NCBI RefSeq assembly: GCF_900112255.1
Contig: NZ_FOLE01000006.1
Span: 62,001 to 126,000 of the forward strand
Reading direction: 5' to 3'
DNA from: Flexibacter flexilis DSM 6793
GTDB taxonomy: Bacteria; Bacteroidota; Bacteroidia; Cytophagales; Flexibacteraceae
DNA length: 64,000 nt
The first letter of the stretch is position 1, and each line of letters begins with the position of its first letter. This document shows, piece after piece, positions 49,792-57,613 of this stretch. A program made the position numbers and the translations under genes. The notes beneath the pieces were generated by a model, which was not told the origin of the DNA, made no database searches, and saw only the letters and a program-made list of their open reading frames with translations.

Positions 49792-51261
49792 ATGAAGTGG
49801 CGTAAAGTCTTGTTAGGCTTGTGTCTTTGGAGTTTTTCGGTGGCTAATGCCCAGACTTTACGACTACACATTTATCAGCACAAAGAATGGCTTGAAGGTT
49901 TGGGCTATTCCGCACCCCTCAATGTTTCGGTAGCCGATTGGCAAAAAATACAAAAACAATGGATAACCTATGCTGAAAATAATGGTTATCCGTTTGCTTC
50001 CTTGCGTTTGGATTCGCTTGCGGGCGATTCGGTTCTTATTTCGGCTACAATCACTTTTTCTCCAAACTTATATATTGCGTTTGACACGATACAAGTTGCT
50101 GGAAATGTTCCGATTAATACAAAGTTTTTGGCCAATTATTTACGCATTCTGAAAGATGAACCATTTTCGCAGAAACGAGTAAATGAAATCGAAGCAAAAA
50201 TAAATCAATTGCCTTATGCTCATTTGGCGCAGCAGCCTGCTGTTATTTTCAAAGATGGTAAGGCTGTGGTAAGCCTGCATTTGCAAAAGCAGAATGCGAA
50301 CCAAACAGATGGAGTTGTTGGCTTTTTGCCCAACGAAGAGGCCAGTAATAAACTAACGCTTACGGGTCAATTTAACCTGAAAATCAATAATTTATTTAAA
50401 AGAGGCAAGTCCTTGACGGCAGACTGGCAACGTATTCGGAAGGCCACGCAGCAAATGAATATTCTTTATACCAATCCGTTGGGCTGGAAGCGTGCGCCGT
50501 TGGAGTGGCAATTTGGCTTGAATTTGCTCAAAGAAGATACTTCGTTTCTGAATCGTAACATCGAATTTTCGATAAAATACGCGCTTACATCTTCGCAAAA
50601 AATAGGTTTTTTGGTGAAGTCTGTTAGGTCTTTTGCGCAAGCACCAACCAATGCAAACACTGCCGTACCTGTTGGAGCAACGAATTATTGGGCGTATGGC
50701 TTACAATATGAGTGGGCTTTTTTAGATGATTTTAATTATCCTCACAAAGGTTGGCGCGTACAAACGGAAGCAACGGCGGGCAATAAAACATATCGGAGAT
50801 ATGCCGTAGAAGCCAATTCTTTTCAGGTTTCAGGTAAATTATTGGGTGAATTTTATACGCATTTTTATCGCAAAAATGTGCTTTTGTTCAGACTGAAAAT
50901 GTCGTATTTAGATGCTAATATTTTGTATATAAATGAGTTGAGTAGGGTAGGGGGCTTGTTGTCGTTGCGCGGTTTTAACGAAAATAGATTTTATGCCAGC
51001 ACTTACGGCGTTTTTACTTCGGAGTATCGGTATTTTTGGGAAGAAAAATCGTATTTATTTGCCTTTTACGAACAAGGGGCATTGTCGTATAAAGTGGTAG
51101 ATGGCCAATGGTCTGCCAATCCTTGGGGCGTGGGGACGGGCATTTGTTTCACTACGCAAGGCGGTTTGTTTAGTCTCACTTACGCGTTAGGCAATTCTGC
51201 GGACCAGCCTTTGAGTTTTAACAATGCAAAAATACATTTTGGTTATGTGGCAAGGTTTTAA
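49792..51261 (+). CDS. Short Omp85/BamA-family outer-membrane protein
   Basis: The 489-residue protein has a signal peptide ending A-N-A-Q. One or at most two POTRA-like folds follow (about 25-165, with F-D-T-I-Q-V-A-G-N-V-P-I-N-T-K-F-L and G-K-A-V-V-S-L-H-L). The C-terminal 16-strand barrel has the L-R-G-F-N-E-N-R-F motif (V/L-R-G-F, the lid-lock loop) and a terminal Phe (H-F-G-Y-V-A-R-F), the Omp85 export signature. It is much shorter than BamA (five POTRAs) and closer to TamA-like or patatin-less Omp85 proteins of this phylum. Substrate unknown. Co-directional and tightly spaced with the ATL gene. Confidence 0.85.
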   Translation: MKWRKVLLGLCLWSFSVANAQTLRLHIYQHKEWLEGLGYSAPLNVSVADWQKIQKQWITYAENNGYPFASLRLDSLAGDSVLISATITFSPNLYIAFDTIQVAGNVPINTKFLANYLRILKDEPFSQKRVNEIEAKINQLPYAHLAQQPAVIFKDGKAVVSLHLQKQNANQTDGVVGFLPNEEASNKLTLTGQFNLKINNLFKRGKSLTADWQRIRKATQQMNILYTNPLGWKRAPLEWQFGLNLLKEDTSFLNRNIEFSIKYALTSSQKIGFLVKSVRSFAQAPTNANTAVPVGATNYWAYGLQYEWAFLDDFNYPHKGWRVQTEATAGNKTYRRYAVEANSFQVSGKLLGEFYTHFYRKNVLLFRLKMSYLDANILYINELSRVGGLLSLRGFNENRFYASTYGVFTSEYRYFWEEKSYLFAFYEQGALSYKVVDGQWSANPWGVGTGICFTTQGGLFSLTYALGNSADQPLSFNNAKIHFGYVARF

Positions 51262-51332
51262 ATTTGTGGATAATTGTCATAAATTGCAGCCTTTTCATTG
51301 AAAGGCAGGAACGCGGCATAAAATTTGGATTG

Positions 51333-51362
51333 TTGCGGAATAATGTATTGAAATTACGTTTG
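51333..51362 (+). promoter_or_regulatory. Bacteroidota-type promoter for the WecA-like gene
   Basis: TTG at 51333-51335, a 19-base spacer and TACGTTTG at 51355-51362, 23 bases before the ATG at 51386. Spacing and both boxes fit; one of the best promoter matches in the window. Confidence 0.6.
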
Positions 51363-51385
51363 CCAGAATACAGAAACACGTTTTT

Positions 51386-52444
51386 ATGATATTGGAAATA
51401 GATATAATACTTTCTTTTTTGTGGGCTTTTATGATTTCGGTGTTTGGCATACCGTCTATTGTGCGCGTGGCTCACGTCAAGAACTTACTTGACGAACCGA
51501 ATTTCAGAACAGTTCACGCGTCGCTTACACCGCGTTTGGGAGGCCTTGCGATTTTTGCAGGTTTTATGTCGGCCATTACCATTTTTGGCGATGTGAGCGA
51601 CTCTATCCAACGTGTTTTGGCAGGTTGTATCGTGTTATTTTTTATTGGTCTAAAAGATGATATCGTTTCTATTTCTGTTTTTAAGAAATTTTTTGTACAA
51701 ATCTTAGCCACTGGTATTATCATGTTTATTGGAGATGTGCGTATCACCAGTTTTCAGGGTTTTATGGGAATTTATGAATTGGAGGCTGGCATTAGCTACG
51801 GAATTACCTTTTTGGTGGTGGTCGGCATTACGAACGCCATTAATTTGATAGATGGCTTGGACGGTTTGGCTGGCACGATTATTACGATTATTTCCGTTGT
51901 TTTTGGCTATTATTTTTATAAATCGGATTCCGTGAATTTTCACCCATACGCGAAACTTGCAGTATGCTTGGTAGGCGGTATTATTGGGTTTTTGCGTTAT
52001 AATATGCACAAAGCCATTATTTTTATGGGTGATACTGGGTCATTGGTTTGCGGCTTTTTGGTGGCGGTATTGTCCATTCAGTTTATAGAAATGCACAGCG
52101 TAGAATCTTCGCCTTCTGTGGCGGTGGCTACGTTGGTTGTGCCTGTTTTTGATACGGCACGTGTGTTTGCTATCAGAATTTTGAGCGGTCGTTCGCCTTT
52201 TTCTCCAGACAAAAATCACATTCATCATATTCTGATGCGCATGGGACTCACGCAGTTACAAACCGTAATTACGCTGGGCTTTGTCAATGTTATATCAGTA
52301 TTGGTAACGGTGTATTTTGCTTCCGTGGGCGATAATATTTTACTGATGATGTTGGTGCTTTTCTTTGTGTTGAGCAGTGTTACTTTAGAAATGATTGACC
52401 GAAAACATCGCGTTGCCCAACCTATACAACAGCCACAAGAATAA
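51386..52444 (+). CDS. Undecaprenyl-phosphate sugar-1-phosphate transferase (WecA/MraY family)
   Basis: This 352-residue polytopic enzyme has about ten helices and starts lipid-linked glycan synthesis by joining a sugar-1-phosphate to undecaprenyl phosphate. It shows the P-R-L-G-G site after the first loop, D-D-x-x-x-I, the Asp-rich N-L-I-D-G-L-D-G-L-A motif, F-M-G-D-T-G-S and the cytosolic H-I-H-H loop of WecA/TagO-type enzymes (D-K-N-H-I-H-H). The sugar is probably GlcNAc-1-P by family. Its TAA stop overlaps the next ATG (TAATG), indicating coupling with the DUF4271 gene. Confidence 0.93.
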   Translation: MILEIDIILSFLWAFMISVFGIPSIVRVAHVKNLLDEPNFRTVHASLTPRLGGLAIFAGFMSAITIFGDVSDSIQRVLAGCIVLFFIGLKDDIVSISVFKKFFVQILATGIIMFIGDVRITSFQGFMGIYELEAGISYGITFLVVVGITNAINLIDGLDGLAGTIITIISVVFGYYFYKSDSVNFHPYAKLAVCLVGGIIGFLRYNMHKAIIFMGDTGSLVCGFLVAVLSIQFIEMHSVESSPSVAVATLVVPVFDTARVFAIRILSGRSPFSPDKNHIHHILMRMGLTQLQTVITLGFVNVISVLVTVYFASVGDNILLMMLVLFFVLSSVTLEMIDRKHRVAQPIQQPQE

Positions 52445-53619
52445 TGAGCGGAATTAGAGGGATATTTTTGGTAGGCCTGTGGGTGTTTTTAGCTGTTTTT
52501 GGGGCAAAGGCTGGCCAACAGCCGTATGTTGTACGCAATTTATCGGCGGATTGGCTGGTTTTTGACAAAGAATATGATGGTTACGTTCCGTATGTATTGC
52601 GCGAACATGGCATTGTGAATACTGCAAACTTATGGCTGTATGCCGACCGCGATAGTTCTTATCAGTTGCGCGTCATTACCCAACCCAAACTTTGTATTTA
52701 TTTTGACCAAAAATTATATCAGGTATTCGACAAACAGGATACGGTATATCTTTCTTTTTCAGAAATTTTTCGGAATAAATCAAAAAAATCATTTGTAACA
52801 TTTTATCAGCCTGAGGGCTTGCGGCAATCTCTTTCACTTGTTTTGGTTAATCCTAAGCAAATGCAAGAAGCACCGACCCAACGGCAAACATTAGCCAAAA
52901 ACAACCAAGACACTTATAATTTGGCCATGCGCAAAGAATCTTTCATGGAAGTGTATGTGATTGGTTTTTTGGTGGTAATCGGTTTGTTGGTTTTTGTGAA
53001 AAATGTTTTGGCCAAAGATTTTGTGAAATTTATTGATGTTAAAGCATTGATAATAAGCAATATGGATGAATACAATACTGCTATTCGTAAGGCCTGGACA
53101 CTATTCAATTTGTTGGTGATTGTGGTGGATAGTTTGTGTATCGGGTTTAGTTTTTTTGTCGTACAAAATGAACATCAAAGCCAAATTCTTTCATTTTCGG
53201 CAGAAGGATTAGGCTTGGCTACCAATGAGTGGTACTTTTTTCGCATACCGTACTATTGGTTGGTTGCTTTCTTATATTTTGTGTCTAAATATTTGTTAAT
53301 CAATATTATAGGTTATATTTTTAATTTGTCTAAAGTTAGTGGTATTCATTTTTATGAATTTTTGCGAACTTCTACATGGGCAAGTTTAGTCATTGTGCTG
53401 GGGACGATACTTACCTACATCGGAGATGTACTACCTTCGGGCATTGTGCTTATTTGGTTGCAATTGCTGGTGATATTTTTTGCATTGTTACGAGTTTTTA
53501 AAATGACATTTGTATTAAATAAAGCGGCGGGGTTTCAGAATCTATACTTATTTTCGTATCTTTGTGCCACCGAAATTATACCTATCATTTTGGTAAGTCA
53601 GTTGTTTAGTTTTCAGTAA
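52444..53619 (+). CDS. DUF4271 membrane protein
   Basis: The 391-residue protein has a signal-like first helix, then an extracytoplasmic domain (about 25-165) with many Tyr and Asp, followed by six or seven transmembrane helices (from about residue 178). The helices carry the DUF4271 pattern: F-x-E-x-Y-V-I-G-F, F-R-I-P-Y-Y-W-L, Y-I-F-N-L and the final Y-L-C-A-T-E-I-I-P. The family is restricted to Bacteroidota and recurrently sits next to hemD, as here; function is unknown. Overlapping start with the WecA-like gene. Confidence 0.85.
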   Translation: MSGIRGIFLVGLWVFLAVFGAKAGQQPYVVRNLSADWLVFDKEYDGYVPYVLREHGIVNTANLWLYADRDSSYQLRVITQPKLCIYFDQKLYQVFDKQDTVYLSFSEIFRNKSKKSFVTFYQPEGLRQSLSLVLVNPKQMQEAPTQRQTLAKNNQDTYNLAMRKESFMEVYVIGFLVVIGLLVFVKNVLAKDFVKFIDVKALIISNMDEYNTAIRKAWTLFNLLVIVVDSLCIGFSFFVVQNEHQSQILSFSAEGLGLATNEWYFFRIPYYWLVAFLYFVSKYLLINIIGYIFNLSKVSGIHFYEFLRTSTWASLVIVLGTILTYIGDVLPSGIVLIWLQLLVIFFALLRVFKMTFVLNKAAGFQNLYLFSYLCATEIIPIILVSQLFSFQ

Positions 53620-53659
53620 GAAACATCTGTTTCAATAATTAAAACCAAATAAAATACCG

Positions 53660-54445
53660 ATGAGTAATACCGTTGCCAAAGATGCAAGAATGAAAAATAA
53701 GGTGTCAAGTGTTCTTGTTACCCAACCTAAACCAACCGATGAGAATTCTCCGTATTTGCAATTGGCTAAGAAGTACAAGATTAAAGTTGATTTTAGGCCA
53801 TTCATTGAAATAGAGTCTGTTCCTTCAAAGGATTTTAGAAAGCAGAAAATAAATATTACTGACTATACAGCCGTAATCTTGACCAGCCGCAACGCGGTTG
53901 ATAATTTTTTCCGTATTTGTAATGAAAGCAGAATTGAAATCTCGCCAGAGATGAAATACTTCTGTGTATCAGAGCAAACTGCCAATTATCTGCAAAAATA
54001 TATCGTGATAAGAAAGCGTAAAGTTTTTGTGGGTGCTAAAACGGCTGCCGACCTGACGGAGATTATGAAAAAACACAAAACGGAAAAATTCTTGTACCCT
54101 TGTTCGGATATTCGCACAGGGGATATTCCTGATTTTTTACGCAAAAATAACTATGTCTTTGCTGAAGCGGTGATGTATCGTACGGTGGCCAGTAATTTAT
54201 CTGACTTGGCCGATGTAAATTATGATATTATTGCATTTTTTAGTCCTTCAGGAATTGATTCGTTGTTTAGTAATTTTCCTGATTTTAAACAAAATAATAC
54301 TCGTATTGCTGCGTTTGGCCCTACTACGGCTCAGGCGGTTCGTGATGCAGGTCTAATTCTTGATATTGAAGCACCTATGCCAAATGCGCCTTCTATGACG
54401 GGGGCTATAGAATTGTATATCAAAGAAGCAAATGGCGTGAAATAA
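53660..54445 (+). CDS. hemD: Uroporphyrinogen-III synthase family protein
   Basis: This 261-residue two-lobed HemD fold has S-S-V-L-V-T-Q-P-K-P at the start of lobe one, A-V-I-L-T-S-R-N-A-V-D-N-F-F, then lobe two with F-F-S-P-S-G-I-D-S-L-F and the late A-A-F-G-P-T-T-A-Q-A-V-R-D-A-G. HemD closes and inverts hydroxymethylbilane in haem synthesis; the family is poorly conserved, so function is inferred from fold motifs. No other hem gene is adjacent. It lies 40 bases after DUF4271 and about 110 bases before porP. Confidence 0.88.
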   Translation: MSNTVAKDARMKNKVSSVLVTQPKPTDENSPYLQLAKKYKIKVDFRPFIEIESVPSKDFRKQKINITDYTAVILTSRNAVDNFFRICNESRIEISPEMKYFCVSEQTANYLQKYIVIRKRKVFVGAKTAADLTEIMKKHKTEKFLYPCSDIRTGDIPDFLRKNNYVFAEAVMYRTVASNLSDLADVNYDIIAFFSPSGIDSLFSNFPDFKQNNTRIAAFGPTTAQAVRDAGLILDIEAPMPNAPSMTGAIELYIKEANGVK

Positions 54446-54559
54446 TTGCTGTTTTAGCCCGATTCTTGGAGTCTGTTCAAAAAATATTTGGTACTTTCGG
54501 TATATATTATCTATATTTACAAGCCTTTATCTTATACAACTATATTAGTTACCTATCTT

Positions 54560-55516
54560 ATGAACAAACGTTTTTACCGACTATTAGTGTTGCTTTCTAT
54601 CTTGGCATGTGGCAAAGAAGCCGTAGCTCAGCAAGATGCACATTTTTCTCAGTACATGTTTAATAGCTTATATATCAACCCTGCTGCTGCTGGGCTTGAT
54701 GGTAACGCTAAATTTTCGCTTATTCACCGCTCTCAATGGGCTGGTTATGGCGATGGTGGCCCTCAAACGACAGTGCTTAATTTTTCATCTCCAATTATGC
54801 AAATGAAAAGTGGTGCTGGTGCAACAATTGTTCGCGATGTTTTGGGCGCGCAGTCTAATATCGAAGCTCAATTCTCGTATGCTTATCATTTGCCATTGGG
54901 TCCTCAAGGCAAGTTGAGTATTGGTGCAAGAATTGGTGCGTTTAGTAAGACGCTTGATTTTGATAAATACAAGCCAACCGACCAAGATGATGAAAATTTG
55001 ATGAAATCGGGTACAGAATCTCAGTTTAAGCCAGATGCTGCTTTTGGTGTTTGGTATAAAGCTGAGAAATATTTTGGCGGTATTAGTGTGAATCACCTCA
55101 TTAAAAGTGAGTTTGATTTTGGTACAAAATCTTTGCGCAATCCGTTGAGTCGCCACATGTATGTAACGGGTGGCTACAACTATGAAGCTAATTATAGCTT
55201 GATTCTGACTCCATCTGTTTTAGTAAAAACAGACTTTAACAGCTATTCATTTGATGTGAATGCAATGGCTACTTATAATAATAAGTATTGGGGTGGTTTG
55301 TCTTACAGAAATGCAGATGCGATTACTGCGGTGATTGGTATGGCTATGCTAAAAGACAACAATCTTCGTTTTGGTTATGCATTTGACTTAACAGTACCAA
55401 GCAGTGATGCAAAAAAACCTACATCTCATGAAGTGATGGTTTCTTATAGTATTCCTGTATTATTAGTTGGTCCTAAGCCAGTTATGCGTGTACCACGTTA
55501 TAGAAAATCAAATTAA
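54560..55516 (+). CDS. porP: PorP/SprF-family type IX secretion outer-membrane protein
   Basis: The 318-residue protein has a signal peptide ending V-A-Q and the family's characteristic mature start: Q-D-A-H-F-S-Q-Y-M-F-N-S-L-Y-I-N-P-A-A-A-G. The rest is a 14-strand outer-membrane barrel of the FadL-like kind (F-S-Y-A-Y-H-L-P-L-G, G-K-L-S-I-G-A-R-I-G-A). PorP/SprF proteins help deliver or anchor T9SS components and cargo. The frame is open to 54488, but the ATG at 54560 gives the right signal. It precedes gldKLMN as porP precedes porKLMN in Porphyromonas. A 19-bp inverted repeat follows it. Confidence 0.94.
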   Translation: MNKRFYRLLVLLSILACGKEAVAQQDAHFSQYMFNSLYINPAAAGLDGNAKFSLIHRSQWAGYGDGGPQTTVLNFSSPIMQMKSGAGATIVRDVLGAQSNIEAQFSYAYHLPLGPQGKLSIGARIGAFSKTLDFDKYKPTDQDDENLMKSGTESQFKPDAAFGVWYKAEKYFGGISVNHLIKSEFDFGTKSLRNPLSRHMYVTGGYNYEANYSLILTPSVLVKTDFNSYSFDVNAMATYNNKYWGGLSYRNADAITAVIGMAMLKDNNLRFGYAFDLTVPSSDAKKPTSHEVMVSYSIPVLLVGPKPVMRVPRYRKSN

Positions 55517-55523
55517 TCATAGT

Positions 55524-55581
55524 TTACTAATGCAATATTTTAGAATTTTTTATTTAAGATTGTAAAATATTGCATTAGTAA
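55524..55581 (+). terminator. Perfect 19-bp inverted repeat between porP and gldK
   Basis: Arms 55524-55542 and 55563-55581 are fully complementary with a 20-base loop, beginning seven bases after the porP stop. The stem is A/T-rich and the following bases are only partly T-rich. It probably ends the porP transcript, but its right arm fills the spacer of the gldK promoter, so it could also be an operator. Confidence 0.65.
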
Positions 55582-55592
55582 TTATAATTTTG
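55560..55592 (+). promoter_or_regulatory. Bacteroidota-type promoter for the gldKLMN operon
   Basis: TTG at 55560-55562, a 22-base spacer and TAATTTTG at 55585-55592, 58 bases before the gldK ATG. It gives gldKLMN a promoter separate from porP. Confidence 0.55.
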
Positions 55593-55650
55593 TGTATTAT
55601 TGCCGTCTAATAACAATTAAAACAGGTTTATATTTAAACGTTTAGGTGCT

Positions 55651-56706
55651 ATGAATATGTTTCGTTTCGGTTCGAAGTTCCTTTATCTGGGATTAGTTGC
55701 CGCTTCTTTAGCTGGTATGCAAAGTTGCGGGCTAGGTAAACCAGATACAGAGGGTGAACTTGTGGGTGTTGAAGGCCGTGAAGGTTGGTATCAGCAAGTT
55801 CCTTATGGTATGACTACCATTCCGTCTGGTACATTCCACATGGGTCAGTCTGATGAAGATGTTGCTGCATCTCAAATCAACTTCAATAAGCAAATCACAA
55901 TTGGTGGTTTCTACATGGACGATACAGAAATTACCAATAATGAATATCGCCAATTTGTGCAAGCAATGTTAGCCGATGATACTGCTGGTATGGGTACATT
56001 ACCCGCTGATTTGGCAGCCCTCGCTACAAGCAAAAAATATTATCCAGATACTACTGTTTGGGTGAAAGATTTTACGCATCACTTGGGTGATCCTATGTTG
56101 GAATATTATTATGCGCACCCTGCGTTTGATAACTATCCTGTTGTTGGCGTAAATTGGAAATCTGCGAAACTTTTCTGTAAATGGCGTACAGGCTATTTGA
56201 ATGCTGCACGTTTAAATCGTGGATTGTTCTCGATGCCTAACTTCCGTTTGCCATCTGAAGCTGAATGGGAATACGCTGCGCGTGGTGGTCGTGATTTGGC
56301 TCCATATCCTTGGGGTGGCCCATATATCCGTAACATGAAAGGTTGTATGTTGGCGAACTTTAAGCCAGGTCGTGGTAATTACTACGATGATGGGTTCTCT
56401 TATACATCTCCTGTTGGTGCATATTTTGCAAACGATTATGGTTTGTATGATATGTCTGGTAATGTGTCTGAGTGGTGTGAAGATGCATTTTATGAGGCAT
56501 CTGTTCCTGTAACATGGGACTTGAACCCTACTTATAATGACGATAGAGAGCCTCGTAAGGTAATTCGTGGTGGCTCTTGGAAGGACATTGGTTACTATTT
56601 GCAAACTGGTACACGTACTTACGAGTATGAAGATACTTCTAAGTCTTATGTAGGTTTCCGTTGCGTGGTAACATACTTAGGTCGTTCGTCTGGTAGCGAA
56701 TTTTAA
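55651..56706 (+). CDS. gldK: Gliding motility/T9SS lipoprotein GldK (PorK)
   Basis: This 351-residue outer-membrane lipoprotein has lipobox M-Q-S-C with Cys26. The body is a formylglycine-generating-enzyme/sulfatase-modifying fold: G-T-F-H-M-G-Q-S-D-E-D, M-D-D-T-E-I-T-N-N-E-Y, P-V-V-G-V-N-W-K-S-A, R-L-P-S-E-A-E-W-E-Y-A-A-R-G-G, Y-D-M-S-G-N-V-S-E-W and the closing V-I-R-G-G-S-W. In GldK the fold is structural and forms the periplasmic ring with GldN. Position directly before gldL, gldM and gldN separates it from GldJ. It is shorter than the Flavobacterium and Porphyromonas proteins. Confidence 0.93.
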   Translation: MNMFRFGSKFLYLGLVAASLAGMQSCGLGKPDTEGELVGVEGREGWYQQVPYGMTTIPSGTFHMGQSDEDVAASQINFNKQITIGGFYMDDTEITNNEYRQFVQAMLADDTAGMGTLPADLAALATSKKYYPDTTVWVKDFTHHLGDPMLEYYYAHPAFDNYPVVGVNWKSAKLFCKWRTGYLNAARLNRGLFSMPNFRLPSEAEWEYAARGGRDLAPYPWGGPYIRNMKGCMLANFKPGRGNYYDDGFSYTSPVGAYFANDYGLYDMSGNVSEWCEDAFYEASVPVTWDLNPTYNDDREPRKVIRGGSWKDIGYYLQTGTRTYEYEDTSKSYVGFRCVVTYLGRSSGSEF

Positions 56707-56768
56707 TAAGCAAACAATTACACAACTTTTAATAATCAACAAATCTTGGACTTAAACAGATTACAAAA

Positions 56769-57575
56769 ATGAGCAAGAAACAAGCTGGATTCAAGGAAAA
56801 ATTTTACACTAATATTGCTCCTGTTCTTACAGGTGTTGGGGCTGCTGTCGTTATCGTTGGTGCGCTATTCAAAATTCAGCACTGGCCAGGTGGGGGTATA
56901 ATGCTTACTGCTGGTCTTGGTACAGAAGCATTATTGTTCTTATTATTTGCATTTGCTCCACAGCCTCATGATTTGCCTTGGGAAAGAGTCTATCCTCAAT
57001 TGGCAGATGATTATGAAGATGATGGCGCAGTTGTAAGCACTGAAGCTCCTGCAGGTAGCGGTATCTCTAAGAAATTGGACTCAATGTTCGATTCAGCTAA
57101 AATTGACCAAGATTTGGTTAATAAATTGGGAACTAGCTTTAAGAGTTTGAGCGATAGCGTTAACAAAATTGGTGAAGTAGGTAACGCTTCTGTTGCTACT
57201 GCTGAGTATGCTAAAAATGTGAAAGAAGCTGCTAAGTCGTTGACTGACATGAACAAATCGTATGGCGTTACTGTTCAAGCTATGTCAGAAATGTCTAACG
57301 CTGCTACTGATGCAAAGCAGTACCATTCACAAGTTCAAACAATCACTAAAAATCTTAGTGCTTTGAACGCAGTTTATGAAATGGAATTGCAAGATGCTAA
57401 TAATCATTTGAAAGCAATGAATAAATTCTATGGCAACTTATCATCAGCTATGGAAAATATGTCTGAAGCAAGCAAAGATACAGCACAGTTTAAAGCTGAG
57501 TTGGGCAAATTAACAGGAAACCTAACAGCGTTAAATAACGTTTATGGTGGTATGTTGAGCGCAATGAAAGGTTAA
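56769..57575 (+). CDS. gldL: T9SS inner-membrane motor protein GldL (PorL)
   Basis: This 268-residue protein has two transmembrane helices at about 16-35 and 42-63. The second holds Glu53 in G-L-G-T-E-A-L-L-F, the conserved acidic residue used for proton flow in the GldL-GldM motor; K-I-Q-H-W-P-G-G-G lies between the helices. The cytoplasmic C-terminal region (about 100-268) is a long coiled-coil with repeated M-S-E-A/M-S-N-A segments. With GldM it forms the rotary motor for secretion and gliding. It starts 62 bases after gldK and 38 before gldM. Confidence 0.95.
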   Translation: MSKKQAGFKEKFYTNIAPVLTGVGAAVVIVGALFKIQHWPGGGIMLTAGLGTEALLFLLFAFAPQPHDLPWERVYPQLADDYEDDGAVVSTEAPAGSGISKKLDSMFDSAKIDQDLVNKLGTSFKSLSDSVNKIGEVGNASVATAEYAKNVKEAAKSLTDMNKSYGVTVQAMSEMSNAATDAKQYHSQVQTITKNLSALNAVYEMELQDANNHLKAMNKFYGNLSSAMENMSEASKDTAQFKAELGKLTGNLTALNNVYGGMLSAMKG

Positions 57576-57613
57576 TTTTCTAAAAAAGACTAAACCCATA
57601 ATTTAAAAATAAT

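Noticed and set aside
54488-54559. Longer PorP reading frame starting upstream at 54488
   Set aside because: The upstream part adds a second hydrophobic stretch before the true signal peptide and would spoil export.
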